This document shows, one piece after another, positions 54,902 to 64,000 of a stretch of DNA of 64,000 bases. The stretch lies in the NCBI GenBank assembly GCA_035286595.1, contig DATEDA010000069.1:17459-81458 (forward strand). The letters run 5' to 3'. Source of the stretch: DATEDA01 sp035286595. Lineage in GTDB: Bacteria > Pseudomonadota > Gammaproteobacteria > Burkholderiales > SG8-39. Made by a program: the position numbers and the translations under genes. Position 1 is the stretch's first letter. The number at the start of each line of letters is the position of its first letter. The notes beneath the pieces were generated by a model. The model ran no database searches, was not told the DNA's origin, and worked only from the letters and a program-made list of their open reading frames with translations.

Positions 54902-56218
54902 TCAAAAGTCACGTCGGACCGAAACGGACCCGATGGTACGGTTGTACGAATTCAGCTCGATGTTCGAATAGTTGTTCGTGTACGCGACCTGCGGGGTGAG
55001 GGTCCAGCTGGGCGCCACGAGGTAGGCAAGGCCCAGGCGCGCGTCCGTCTGGTCGTCGCGCCGCTTGACCAGGAACAGCGGTTCCACCCCGTCATAGGAC
55101 CGGTGCTCGTAGCTCGCGGAAGCGAAGAGCAGCGCGCGATCGGAGAGCGAGAGCTGGCCGCCCAGGCGGAGGCCCACCGGCGTGAAGCTGAGCCAGGGGA
55201 AGCTGCCGTCGAGGACCTTCTCTTGGCCCCCGTACGCGGAGATGAAGAACACCGGCGAGTACGGCAGCGCTAACGCTTGCGAGTAGCCGACGCCGCCGAT
55301 GTACCGGTTCGCGTCGCGGGGACTCTGGTCGGGGTACGTAAGCCTCGCATACTGCCCGAAGACCGTGAACTGCTGGCTCGGGCTGAAGTTGTACAGCCAC
55401 TGGACGGTCCCGCCGGCGGAATTGCGGTAAGTCTCGTAGTCTGCCCAGAAGCGCTGGAACTGCCCGATGGCGAGCACCTGGTTGTTGCCGCTTGCCCAGC
55501 GCACGCCGGCGCTGGCGTCGACCTGACCGGTGTCGAACCCGTCGACGTCGAAGTTGTACTTGCCGGCGTAGCTCGCGGCGCCGATGAGGTACCACTGGTC
55601 GGACAGCCCGTGGCTCAGCGAGACGCCCGTGCCGAGCCCGCCGAACCAGGACGACTCGCGCACCCCGAGCGGATTCAGGGTCGCGATCGTGCCGCCGAAC
55701 GCCGGGATGGCGATCGCGCTCTTCCCGGTCGCGCTGTTGACGTTGGAGTCCCAGCCCCCGGTCAGCTCGATATAGGCGCGGACTTCGGTACGCTGCGGCT
55801 CGAGCGCGGAGAGGTAGCGATCGATCGTCTCGCGTGCCTCCGGCGGCAGGCTTTGGGTGCGCACCGACTCGAACTCGCGCCGTGCGGTCTGGCGCTCGCC
55901 GAGGACGAAGTAGGCCCGGGCGATCTCCGCCCGCGCCTGGAGAAAGTTGGGGTTGACCGCCAGGACGCGCTCGAGCGCGAACACGGCCTGCTGGGGATCC
56001 CCGGCATCGAGCGCGGCGACGCCCAGGAAGTAGTCGTACTCGATCTCGCCCGCCCGCTGCGACTGCAGCGGCAGGAGCAGCGCGTAGGCTGCCTTCGGAT
56101 TCCGCTGCTCGAGCAGTTTCCTCGCTTGATCAATGACTTGATCGGCGACTGCCGAGGTCGCCACGCCGAGCCAGAGCAGGCCGACGAGCGCTCGCCGAGC
56201 CCTCAGGACAAACCGCAT
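54902..56218 (-). CDS. Slam-like (type XI secretion, DUF560) outer-membrane protein
   Basis: 438 residues. A signal peptide (about 1-25) is followed by a TPR-containing periplasmic domain (about 27-150, ALERVLAVNPNFLQARAEIA) and a roughly 270-residue beta-barrel that opens with YIELTGGWDSNVNSAT and ends in Phe (SVSVRRDF), the C-terminal outer-membrane signal. This is the architecture of the surface lipoprotein assembly modulator (Slam) / DUF560 family, which moves cargo with TbpB-type barrels across the outer membrane. The next gene encodes such a barrel. The 166-base gap between the two holds no ORF. Confidence 0.8.
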   Translation of the reverse strand: MRFVLRARRALVGLLWLGVATSAVADQVIDQARKLLEQRNPKAAYALLLPLQSQRAGEIEYDYFLGVAALDAGDPQQAVFALERVLAVNPNFLQARAEIARAYFVLGERQTARREFESVRTQSLPPEARETIDRYLSALEPQRTEVRAYIELTGGWDSNVNSATGKSAIAIPAFGGTIATLNPLGVRESSWFGGLGTGVSLSHGLSDQWYLIGAASYAGKYNFDVDGFDTGQVDASAGVRWASGNNQVLAIGQFQRFWADYETYRNSAGGTVQWLYNFSPSQQFTVFGQYARLTYPDQSPRDANRYIGGVGYSQALALPYSPVFFISAYGGQEKVLDGSFPWLSFTPVGLRLGGQLSLSDRALLFASASYEHRSYDGVEPLFLVKRRDDQTDARLGLAYLVAPSWTLTPQVAYTNNYSNIELNSYNRTIGSVSVRRDF

Positions 56219-56352
56219 CCCCTCCCTCCGATCAAAGGGTTATCGGCGAATCTTAATATGAGGATTCAGGATTCTTCAATCGCCCGGCTGGGCGGGAACG
56301 GAAGTCTGTCCTCCCCCGGCACCGGGGGGTGGGAGGCCTGGGCCCGGATCGG

Positions 56353-57477
56353 CTACCCGGCAAAGAACTCGCGGACCTTCTCCACCCACGACTTGGCACG
56401 CGGGTTGTGGCGGTCGGCGTTCTTCTGGGTGATGGCGTCGAACTCCCGCAGCAGTTCCTTCTGGCGCTCGGTGAGGTTCACCGGCGTCTCGATGACCACG
56501 TGGCAGAAGAGGTCGCCGGGCGTCTGGCTGCGCACGCCCCTGATCCCCTTGCCGCGCAGGCGGAAGGTCTTGCCGCTCTGGGTCTCGGCCGGGACCCGGA
56601 TCTTGGCGCTGCTGTCGAGCGTGGGGAGGTCGATCTCGCCGCCGAGCGCGGCGGTCGCGAAGCTGATCGGCATCTCGCAGTGCAGGTCGTCGTGGTTGCG
56701 CTGGAAGATCGGATGCGGCTTCAGACGAAGCTGGACGTACAGGTCGCCCGGAGGCCCGCTGTTCACCCCGGGCTCGCCCTCGCCGGCGAGCCGGATGCGA
56801 TCCCCTTCGTCGACGCCCGCGGGAATCTTGACGGAAAGCGTCTTGTGAGTCTTCACGCGCCCTGCGCCGCTGCAGGCCGTGCAGGGCTCGGGGATGATCT
56901 TGCCCGTGCCGTGGCAGCGCGGACAGGTCTGCTGAAGCGAGAAGAAGCCCTGCTGCATCCGGACCTGGCCCTGGCCGGCGCAGGTCGGGCAAGTCTGCGG
57001 CTTCGTGCCGGGCTTGGCCCCCGAGCCCTGGCAGGTCGCGCAGTCCTCGAAGGTCGGGATCCGGATCTTCGTCTCGGTGCCGTGCGCGGCCTGCTCGAGG
57101 GTGATCTCGAGGTTGTAGCGGAGATCAGCGCCGCGGTAGACCGACGAGCGCGTCCGCCCCGCGCCGAAGATGTCGCTGAAGATGTCGCCGAACGCCTCGG
57201 CGAAGGTGCCGAAGCCCGCGCCGCCGGCGCCCGCCCCGACCGCCGACGCCGGATCGACGCCGGCGTGGCCGTAGCGATCGTAGGCCGCGCGCTTCTGCGG
57301 GTCGGCGAGCACCTCGTAGGCTTCCTTCGCCTCCTTGAAGTGCTCCTCGGCCTTCGGATTGTCCGGATTGCGGTCCGGATGCCACTTCATCGCGAGCTTG
57401 CGGTAGGCCTTCTTGAAGGCCTCCTCGTCGGCATCGCGATTGACGCCGAGCACCTCGTAGTAATCCCGCTTCGCCAT
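56353..57477 (-). CDS. dnaJ: chaperone DnaJ
   Basis: 374 residues with J-domain (1-70, HPD in WHPDRNPDN), Gly/Phe region, four CXXCXGXG zinc motifs (CATCQGSG, CPTCAGQG, CPRCHGTG, CTACSGAG) and the C-terminal substrate domain. It stimulates DnaK ATPase and delivers substrates. It is preceded by two long hairpins after dnaK; a GC-rich imperfect hairpin near 56309-56337 may end the transcript. Confidence 0.98.
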   Translation of the reverse strand: MAKRDYYEVLGVNRDADEEAFKKAYRKLAMKWHPDRNPDNPKAEEHFKEAKEAYEVLADPQKRAAYDRYGHAGVDPASAVGAGAGGAGFGTFAEAFGDIFSDIFGAGRTRSSVYRGADLRYNLEITLEQAAHGTETKIRIPTFEDCATCQGSGAKPGTKPQTCPTCAGQGQVRMQQGFFSLQQTCPRCHGTGKIIPEPCTACSGAGRVKTHKTLSVKIPAGVDEGDRIRLAGEGEPGVNSGPPGDLYVQLRLKPHPIFQRNHDDLHCEMPISFATAALGGEIDLPTLDSSAKIRVPAETQSGKTFRLRGKGIRGVRSQTPGDLFCHVVIETPVNLTERQKELLREFDAITQKNADRHNPRAKSWVEKVREFFAG

Positions 57478-57505
57478 CCTACGAACCCGCCCCCAGATAG
57501 CACGC

Positions 57506-57549
57506 GGCCGAGTTAAGCGGCGCGCCGTTCGCGCCGCTTGAACTCGGCC
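57506..57549 (-). repeat. 19-bp hairpin in the dnaK-dnaJ gap
   Basis: Arms 57506-57524 and 57530-57549 are complementary over 19 bp with one bulged G at 57540 and a 5-base loop (CCGTT). Core pairing is AAGCGGCGCG with CGCGCCGCTT. On the minus strand it is the second of two consecutive hairpins between dnaK and dnaJ. Confidence 0.88.
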
Positions 57550-57550
57550 A

Positions 57551-57594
57551 GATATTCCGGCAGCGGACGACTTCGTCGCTCCGCTGCCGGAATA

Positions 57595-57596
<2 letters not shown>
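57551..57596 (-). repeat. 17-bp hairpin at the dnaK stop
   Basis: GATATTCCGGCAGCGGA (57551-57567) pairs perfectly with TCCGCTGCCGGAATATC (57580-57596); inside it CGAC and GTCG pair across a 3-base loop with one unpaired base. The arm overlaps the dnaK stop codon (57595-57597). No T-run follows, so it is more likely a stability or partial-attenuation element than a full terminator. Confidence 0.88.
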
Positions 57597-59535
<1,939 letters not shown>

Positions 59536-59571
59536 GGCCGTTCCCTATGCTGTGGTGCGTTCCTGGTCGGG

Positions 59572-59600
59572 ATGTGGGGCTAAGTCGCTGCGTCTTCAAG
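59572..59600 (-). promoter_or_regulatory. sigma-32-type promoter of dnaK
   Basis: On the minus strand CTTGAA (59600-59595) and CCCCACAT (59579-59572) are 15 bases apart, close to the heat-shock consensus CTTGAA-N13-17-CCCCATNT. It overlaps the grpE stop and lies about 37 bases before the dnaK ATG. Confidence 0.65.
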
Positions 59601-60150
59601 CGTCTTTCGGCTTCGCGACCGTCACCAGCGCCGGCCGGATCACCCGGTCGTTCAGGGCGTAGCCCTTCTGCAGGACGTTGATGACGGTGTTGGGCTCCTT
59701 GTCCGACGGCAGCATGCTGATCGCCTGGTGCCGGTGCGGATCGAACTTCTCTCCGACCGGGTTGATCTCGCGGATCGCCTGCCGCTCGAAGACGCCCTCG
59801 AGCTGGCGCAAGGTGAGCTCCACGCCACCGCGCAGGGCCTCGAAGGTGGCGTTCTCGGCCGCGAGCGCGGCCTCCAGGCTGTCCTTCACCGCGAGCAGCT
59901 CGGACGCGAACCGTTCGATGCCGAACTTGTGTGCCTTGGCGATATCTTCCTGCGCGCGCTTCCGGGTGTTCTCCGCCTCGGCCTTCGCCCGGAGCCAGGC
60001 GTCGTGGTGCTCGGCCGCCTTCAGCTCGGCCTCCCGGAGCAGCTCCTCGGGGCCCGGCGTCGCCTCGCGCCGCGCGGCCGCCTCCCCGGGGCCGGGCGCC
60101 GGCGCGGAGGATGCGGGTTCGGACGTGAGTTCTGGTCGCTCTCGCGGCAT
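59596..60150 (-). CDS. grpE: nucleotide exchange factor GrpE
   Basis: 184 residues: a low-complexity Pro/Ala-rich N-terminus, a long coiled-coil (about 35-100, containing ELKAAEHHDAWLRAKAEAEN) and the C-terminal beta domain with PHRHQAISMLPS and VLQKGYALNDRVIRPALVTV. It releases ADP from DnaK. Start 60150 (MPRERPEL) is the first ATG after the sigma-32-type promoter. 60 bases separate it from dnaK. Confidence 0.97.
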   Translation of the reverse strand: MPRERPELTSEPASSAPAPGPGEAAARREATPGPEELLREAELKAAEHHDAWLRAKAEAENTRKRAQEDIAKAHKFGIERFASELLAVKDSLEAALAAENATFEALRGGVELTLRQLEGVFERQAIREINPVGEKFDPHRHQAISMLPSDKEPNTVINVLQKGYALNDRVIRPALVTVAKPKDA

Positions 60151-60180
60151 CGCGCGGTTTCCCAATGCGAACTGGGGGGT

Positions 60181-60207
60181 TATCGGGGCGCGCCAGGCGA
60201 ATTCAAG
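60181..60207 (-). promoter_or_regulatory. sigma-32-type promoter of grpE
   Basis: On the minus strand CTTGAAT (60207-60201) and CCCCGATA (60188-60181) are 12 bases apart (13 if counted from CTTGAA), close to the heat-shock consensus. It lies between the hemH stop and the grpE start, so grpE-dnaK-dnaJ can be induced independently of hemH. Confidence 0.7.
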
Positions 60208-60215
60208 GGGGTGCC

Positions 60216-61316
60216 CTAGTGCGTGGCCCCGAGCCGTTTGGCGCGCGCTGCGCTCGCCTTGCCCGCCGCCTCGGCGGCCGCGCGATCGTAACCCTCGGGG
60301 ATCCAGCCAGTCAGGTGCTCGCGCGCGATCGCTGCGAGCGCCTCGATCCACCCCGGCCGGTCGTTGAGGCAGGGCAGCAGCCCGAAGGCCTTGCCGCCCG
60401 CCCCCACGAAGATCGACTTTCCTTCGATCCCGATCTCCTCGAGGGTCTCCAGGCAATCGGACACGAAGCCGGGGCAGATCACGTCGACGCGCCCGCCGAG
60501 GCGGCCGAGCTCCGCGAGCACGCCCGCCGTGTACGGCTTCAACCACTCTGCCCGACCGAACCGCGACTGGAAGCCGATCTGCCACGCCCCGTCCGCGAGC
60601 CCGAGCTCGTCGGCGAGGAGGCGCGCGGTCTTCTGGCATTCGCAGTGGTAGGGGTCGCCGCGGTCGAGCGTGTAGCGCGGCAGGCCGTGGAAGCTCATCA
60701 CGAGCCGGTCCGGCCGGCCGTGAGCACGCCAGTGCTCCCGCACCAGCTCGCCCAGCGCGCGGACGTAGGCCGGATGGTCGTGGAAGTGCTTGACGGCCCG
60801 CACTTCGGGGACGTTGCGGAGCTGCGCGAGCGCGCCGAAGACCTGGTCGAACGCCGTCCCGGTCGTGCTCGCGGCGTATTGCGGGTAGAGCGGCAGCACC
60901 AGGATGCGCTCGCAACGCGCAGCTTTGAGCCTGGCGAGCACCGCGCCGATCGACGGCTCGCCGTAGCGCATCGCGTAGTCGACGACGAGCGGCGCCTTCA
61001 GCCGATCGCCGAGCAGCCCTTGCAGCAGCTTCGCCTGGCGTTCCGTGTAGACCCGCAGCGGCGAGCCCTCGGGCATCCAGATCGCCGCGTAGCGGGCGGC
61101 GGAGCGGCGCGGCCGGGTGTTGAGGATGACCCCGTGCAGGATCGGGTTCCAGATCGCGCGCGGGATCTCCACGACTCGGCGGTCGGACAGGAACTCGCGG
61201 AGGTAACGCCTGACCGCCGCCGGCGTCGGCGCCGCCGGCGTGCCCAGGTTGACGAGCAGGATCGCAGTCTTCGCGATCGCGCCGTGCTCGTGCCGCGGCT
61301 CGGGCAGGAAACCCAT
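60216..61316 (-). CDS. hemH: ferrochelatase
   Basis: 366 residues. The conserved start region AILLVNLGTP, the histidine segment MSFHGLPRYTLDRGDPY and the acidic CPGFVSDCLETLEEIG are intact. It inserts Fe2+ into protoporphyrin IX at the inner membrane to make protohaem. The ATG 61316 (MGFLPEPRHEHG) is chosen; the longer upstream extension has no homology. It follows hrcA by 56 bases. Confidence 0.96.
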   Translation of the reverse strand: MGFLPEPRHEHGAIAKTAILLVNLGTPAAPTPAAVRRYLREFLSDRRVVEIPRAIWNPILHGVILNTRPRRSAARYAAIWMPEGSPLRVYTERQAKLLQGLLGDRLKAPLVVDYAMRYGEPSIGAVLARLKAARCERILVLPLYPQYAASTTGTAFDQVFGALAQLRNVPEVRAVKHFHDHPAYVRALGELVREHWRAHGRPDRLVMSFHGLPRYTLDRGDPYHCECQKTARLLADELGLADGAWQIGFQSRFGRAEWLKPYTAGVLAELGRLGGRVDVICPGFVSDCLETLEEIGIEGKSIFVGAGGKAFGLLPCLNDRPGWIEALAAIAREHLTGWIPEGYDRAAAEAAGKASAARAKRLGATH

Positions 61317-61372
61317 CGGGAATGAGAGGCTACCAGCAAGAAGCCGGACGCGGGCCCGCTTCGCGCCGCCCG

Positions 61373-62392
61373 CTAGTGCTGCGACAGCGCGCTCGAAAGC
61401 AGCTTGGCGGTGATGTCGACGATCGGGATCACGCGCTCGTAGGCCATGCGCGTCGGCCCGATCACGCCCACCGTCCCGACCACCTGTCCGTCGACCTCGT
61501 AGGGGGCAGTGACCACGCTGCACTCGTCGAGCGGCGCGATCCCCGACTCGCCGCCGATGAAGATCTGCACGCCGTGGGCGCGCTGGCTCCCCTCGAGCAG
61601 CTGCATCAGCAGGGTCTTCGTCTCGAAGAGGTCGAAGAGCCCGCGCAGGCGGGTCATGTTCGAGGCGAGGTCCGCCGAGCCGAGCAGGTTCCTCTCGCCC
61701 GAGATCACGTAGCTCTCGGCGCCCTCGGTCAACGCCTGGTTGCTCGCCTCCAGCGCGAGCTGCATCAGCGCCGTCATGTCCTCGCGCAGCTGCGTGAGCT
61801 CGTCGTGGATCCGGCGCCCGATCTCGTCGAAGGTGAGGCCGGCGTAGTGCTGGTTGAGGAAGTTCGCCGCCATCGTCAGCTCGGCGGACGTGAACGTCTT
61901 GTCGGTGGCGAGGATCCGGTTCTGCACGTCGCCGTCGGGCGTCACGATGATCAGCAGCAGCCGTTTCTCGGACAGGCCGAGGAACTCGATGTGCCGGAAC
62001 GCCGGGCTCCGGCGGCGCGGGGCGACCACGATGCCCGCGAAGCGCGTGAGATCGGACAGCAGGTGCGAAGCCTGCGTGATCACCCGCTGCGGATGGTCGG
62101 GATGGAGGTTGCCCTCGAGCTGGCCGAGGTCGGCCCGGTCGAGCGGCTTGATCGTGAGCAGGGTGTCGACGAAGAACCGGTAGCCGCGCGGCGTGGGGAC
62201 GCGGCCGGCCGACGTGTGCGGGCTCGCGATGAAGCCCATCTCCTCGAGATCGGCCATGACGTTGCGAACGGTGGCCGGGCTGAGGTCCAGGCCGGAGTAG
62301 CGCGACAGCGCGCGCGAGCCGACCGGCTCGCCGTCGGCGATGTAGCGCTCGATCAGCGTCTTGAGGAGGATCTGCGCGCGCTGGTCCAACAT
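61373..62392 (-). CDS. hrcA: heat-inducible transcription repressor HrcA
   Basis: 339 residues. The N-terminal winged helix (MLDQRAQILLKTLIERYIAD, ...SPATVRNVMADLEEMG) and the GAF-like regulatory domain are recognisable. HrcA represses chaperone genes by binding CIRCE elements and needs GroEL for activity. I found no CIRCE near grpE or dnaK, so its target is probably elsewhere, such as groESL. It is divergent from nadK with 72 bases between them. Confidence 0.96.
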   Translation of the reverse strand: MLDQRAQILLKTLIERYIADGEPVGSRALSRYSGLDLSPATVRNVMADLEEMGFIASPHTSAGRVPTPRGYRFFVDTLLTIKPLDRADLGQLEGNLHPDHPQRVITQASHLLSDLTRFAGIVVAPRRRSPAFRHIEFLGLSEKRLLLIIVTPDGDVQNRILATDKTFTSAELTMAANFLNQHYAGLTFDEIGRRIHDELTQLREDMTALMQLALEASNQALTEGAESYVISGERNLLGSADLASNMTRLRGLFDLFETKTLLMQLLEGSQRAHGVQIFIGGESGIAPLDECSVVTAPYEVDGQVVGTVGVIGPTRMAYERVIPIVDITAKLLSSALSQH

Positions 62393-62464
62393 GGCGGCGA
62401 TTCTAGCAATGTTTCCTTGGGCGGCCGCTGTCGGCGGCCGGACTCCTGTGATGTAATGGTGTCC

Positions 62465-63340
62465 ATGACGCCCGCCTTCAAGACCGTCGCGCTGATCGGC
62501 CGGTACAAGAGCCGGGACGTCGCGGAGCCGCTGCGGGCGCTCGGCCGGCTGCTCGCCGACCGTGGCTGCGCCGTGCTGCTCGAGCAGGAGACGGCGGCGG
62601 AATCGGGCGTCGACGCGTTTTCGGTCGTCGACTTCGCCGGCATCGGGAAGCGGGCCGATCTCGCAGTAGTGCTCGGCGGAGACGGCACCATGCTCTCCGC
62701 GGCGCGGGCGCTCGCGTCCTCCGGCGTGCCGCTCGTCGGCATCAATCAGGGCCGGCTCGGGTTCATGACCGACATCGCGCTCGAGTCGATGACCGCCAAG
62801 ATGGCGAGCATCCTCGCCGGGCAGTACGCGCTCGAGCCGCGGACCATGCTCGCCGCCGAGGTGTCGCGGGCCGAGCGTTCCGTCTTCGCGGCGACCGCGC
62901 TCAACGACGTCATCGTCACCAAGGGGGCGAGCGGACGGCTGATCGAGCTCGTGGTCCGGATCGACGGCCAGTTCGTCTACGACCTGCGCTCCGACGGCCT
63001 GATCGTCGCGACGCCGACGGGGTCGACCGCCTACGCGCTCTCGTCGAACGGGCCGATCCTCCAGCCCAACGTCCCCGCGTTCGCGCTCGTTCCGATCTCT
63101 CCGCACACGCTCTCGAACCGGCCGATCGCGGTGAGCGACGGGTGCACGGTCGAAGTCACGCTGAAGCGCGGCGCCGATGCGCGCCTGCAGTGCGACGGGC
63201 AGCCGCAGCTCGACCTCGTCGAAGGCGATCGCATCACGGCGCGACGCAGCCCGCACACGCTGCAGCTCGTGCACCCGCCGGGCTATGACTACTATGCGAT
63301 GCTGCGCGAGAAGCTGCACTGGAGCGAAACCCCCCTCTGA
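62465..63340 (+). CDS. nadK: NAD kinase
   Basis: 291 residues. The GGDG motif in VLGGDGTMLSAA, the NQGRLGFMTD segment and the C-terminal TPTGSTAYALSSNGPIL block are intact. It makes NADP from NAD and ATP. ATG 62465 (MTPAFKTVALIGRYKS) is preferred over ATG 62456. recN follows 6 bases after its stop. Confidence 0.97.
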   Translation: MTPAFKTVALIGRYKSRDVAEPLRALGRLLADRGCAVLLEQETAAESGVDAFSVVDFAGIGKRADLAVVLGGDGTMLSAARALASSGVPLVGINQGRLGFMTDIALESMTAKMASILAGQYALEPRTMLAAEVSRAERSVFAATALNDVIVTKGASGRLIELVVRIDGQFVYDLRSDGLIVATPTGSTAYALSSNGPILQPNVPAFALVPISPHTLSNRPIAVSDGCTVEVTLKRGADARLQCDGQPQLDLVEGDRITARRSPHTLQLVHPPGYDYYAMLREKLHWSETPL

Positions 63341-63346
63341 CGCACC

Positions 63347-64000
63347 GTGCTGCTTGCACTCTCGATCCGAGACTTTGCCGTCGTCGACCGGCTCGACCTC
63401 GAGTTCGAGCCCGGGTTCACCACCCTCACCGGCGAGACCGGCGCCGGCAAGTCGATCCTGATCGACGCCCTGGCGCTCGCGCTCGGCGAGCGCGCGGACG
63501 CGACGGTGGTGCGGGCCGGCTGCGAGCGCGCCGAGGTGACCGCCGAGTTCGCGGTCGAGCGTCTTCCCGAGGTGCAGCGTTGGCTCGCCGACCGGGCGCT
63601 CGACGGCGACGCCGGACGGCTCCTGCTCCGGCGCATCGTCGAGCGCGGCGGCCGCTCGCGGGCATTCATCAACGGCACGTCGGCCACCGTGCAGCAGCTC
63701 GGCGAGGCGAGCGACTGGCTCGTCGACATTCATGGTCAGCACGCCCACCAGTCGCTCGTCAGGCCCGCCGCGCAGCGCGAGCTGCTCGATGCCCACGCCG
63801 GCCTGGCGCCGCTCGCGGGCGAGGTCGCAACCGCCTTCCGCGAGTGGCAGCAGCTCGCGCGAGCGCGCGCCGAGAGCGAGACCAACACCGCCGCGCGAGC
63901 CGCCGAGCGGGATGCGCTCGCCTGGCAGGTCGACGAGCTCGCCAAGCTCGGGTTGAAGCCCGGCGAGTGGGACGCGGTGCAGGCCGAGCAGACGCGGCTC
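63347..64000 (+). CDS. recN: DNA repair protein RecN, N-terminal fragment
   Basis: Open from GTG 63347 to the right window edge, 218 codons with no stop. The start LLALSIRDFAVVDRLDLEFE and Walker A GETGAGKS, followed by the QHAHQSL segment, identify RecN, an SMC-like ATPase for double-strand-break repair. The coiled-coil, hinge and Walker B parts lie outside the window. It is 6 bases after nadK, the usual nadK-recN pair. Confidence 0.93.
   Translation, partial: MLLALSIRDFAVVDRLDLEFEPGFTTLTGETGAGKSILIDALALALGERADATVVRAGCERAEVTAEFAVERLPEVQRWLADRALDGDAGRLLLRRIVERGGRSRAFINGTSATVQQLGEASDWLVDIHGQHAHQSLVRPAAQRELLDAHAGLAPLAGEVATAFREWQQLARARAESETNTAARAAERDALAWQVDELAKLGLKPGEWDAVQAEQTRL

Noticed and set aside
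59536..60215. CIRCE operator before grpE or dnaK
   Set aside because: I looked for the TTAGCACTC / GAGTGCTAA inverted repeat before both genes and found none; sigma-32-type boxes are present instead.
61373..63796. hrcA frame extended upstream to 807 residues
   Set aside because: Only the part from 62392 on matches HrcA. The upstream extension is antisense to nadK and recN.

Overview
The window reads as a contiguous piece of a high-GC betaproteobacterial chromosome. The evidence is gene content and order: trxA-rho-rpmE, leuC-leuD-leuB-asd-fimV-truA-trpF-trpB-trpA-accD-folC-SPOR-cvpA-purF-metZ, lpxH-ppiB-ppiA-TPR-cysS, and recN/nadK/hrcA/hemH/grpE/dnaK/dnaJ are arrangements I associate with Burkholderiales and relatives. 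A PhaM-like protein suggests polyhydroxybutyrate storage. Coding density is very high. No stretch longer than about 300 bases lacks a gene, and I saw no rRNA, tRNA, CRISPR array, phage or insertion sequence. Species cannot be assigned from the sequence alone.

Layout. 1-10 kb: end of a patatin-like phospholipase, a coupled PhaM-FIST pair, quinone oxidoreductase, proline iminopeptidase, a small secreted protein, CoA-type Nudix hydrolase, YpfJ-type zinc peptidase, a CobD/CbiB-like membrane protein, then (minus strand) an M48 CAAX-type protease, two tandem tiny repeat ORFs, rsgA and a DUF2007-like protein. 10-18 kb: orn, a GlcD-type flavoprotein, a DUF6494-like protein, pgi, a GT39 glycosyltransferase, rpmE, rho, trxA. 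18-28.6 kb: fdxA, a CBS protein, an MFS-PlsC fusion, aroC, a fused MFS/spermidine-synthase-like protein, an AI-2E exporter-family protein, an MFS carrier, an M48 lipoprotein. 28.6-46 kb: one long plus-strand biosynthetic block for leucine, aspartate-semialdehyde, tryptophan, malonyl-CoA, folate, purine and methionine, with fimV and truA inside it. 46-50 kb: lpxH, two cyclophilins, a TPR protein, cysS, an ABC binding protein. 51-56 kb: a three-gene minus-strand cassette of a Slam/type XI-like outer-membrane protein, a FecR-plus-barrel exported protein and a SPINDLY/GT41-type glycosyltransferase. 56-64 kb: dnaJ, dnaK, grpE, hemH, hrcA (minus), then nadK and the start of recN (plus).

Points of most interest. 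(1) The 51-56 kb cassette looks like a self-contained unit in which a surface or secreted FecR-barrel protein has its own exporter and possibly its own glycosyltransferase. (2) A short repeat encoding a roughly 20-residue peptide starting MSPPGRPKGE occurs three times at two unrelated operon junctions; its copies are joined to each other and to the following gene by ATGA stop/start overlaps, and it appears to have supplied the stop codon of trpA. (3) A SAM-II-like riboswitch with a strong promoter upstream and an intrinsic terminator downstream precedes metZ. (4) Sigma-32-type promoters precede grpE and dnaK, and two very long hairpins fill most of the dnaK-dnaJ gap.
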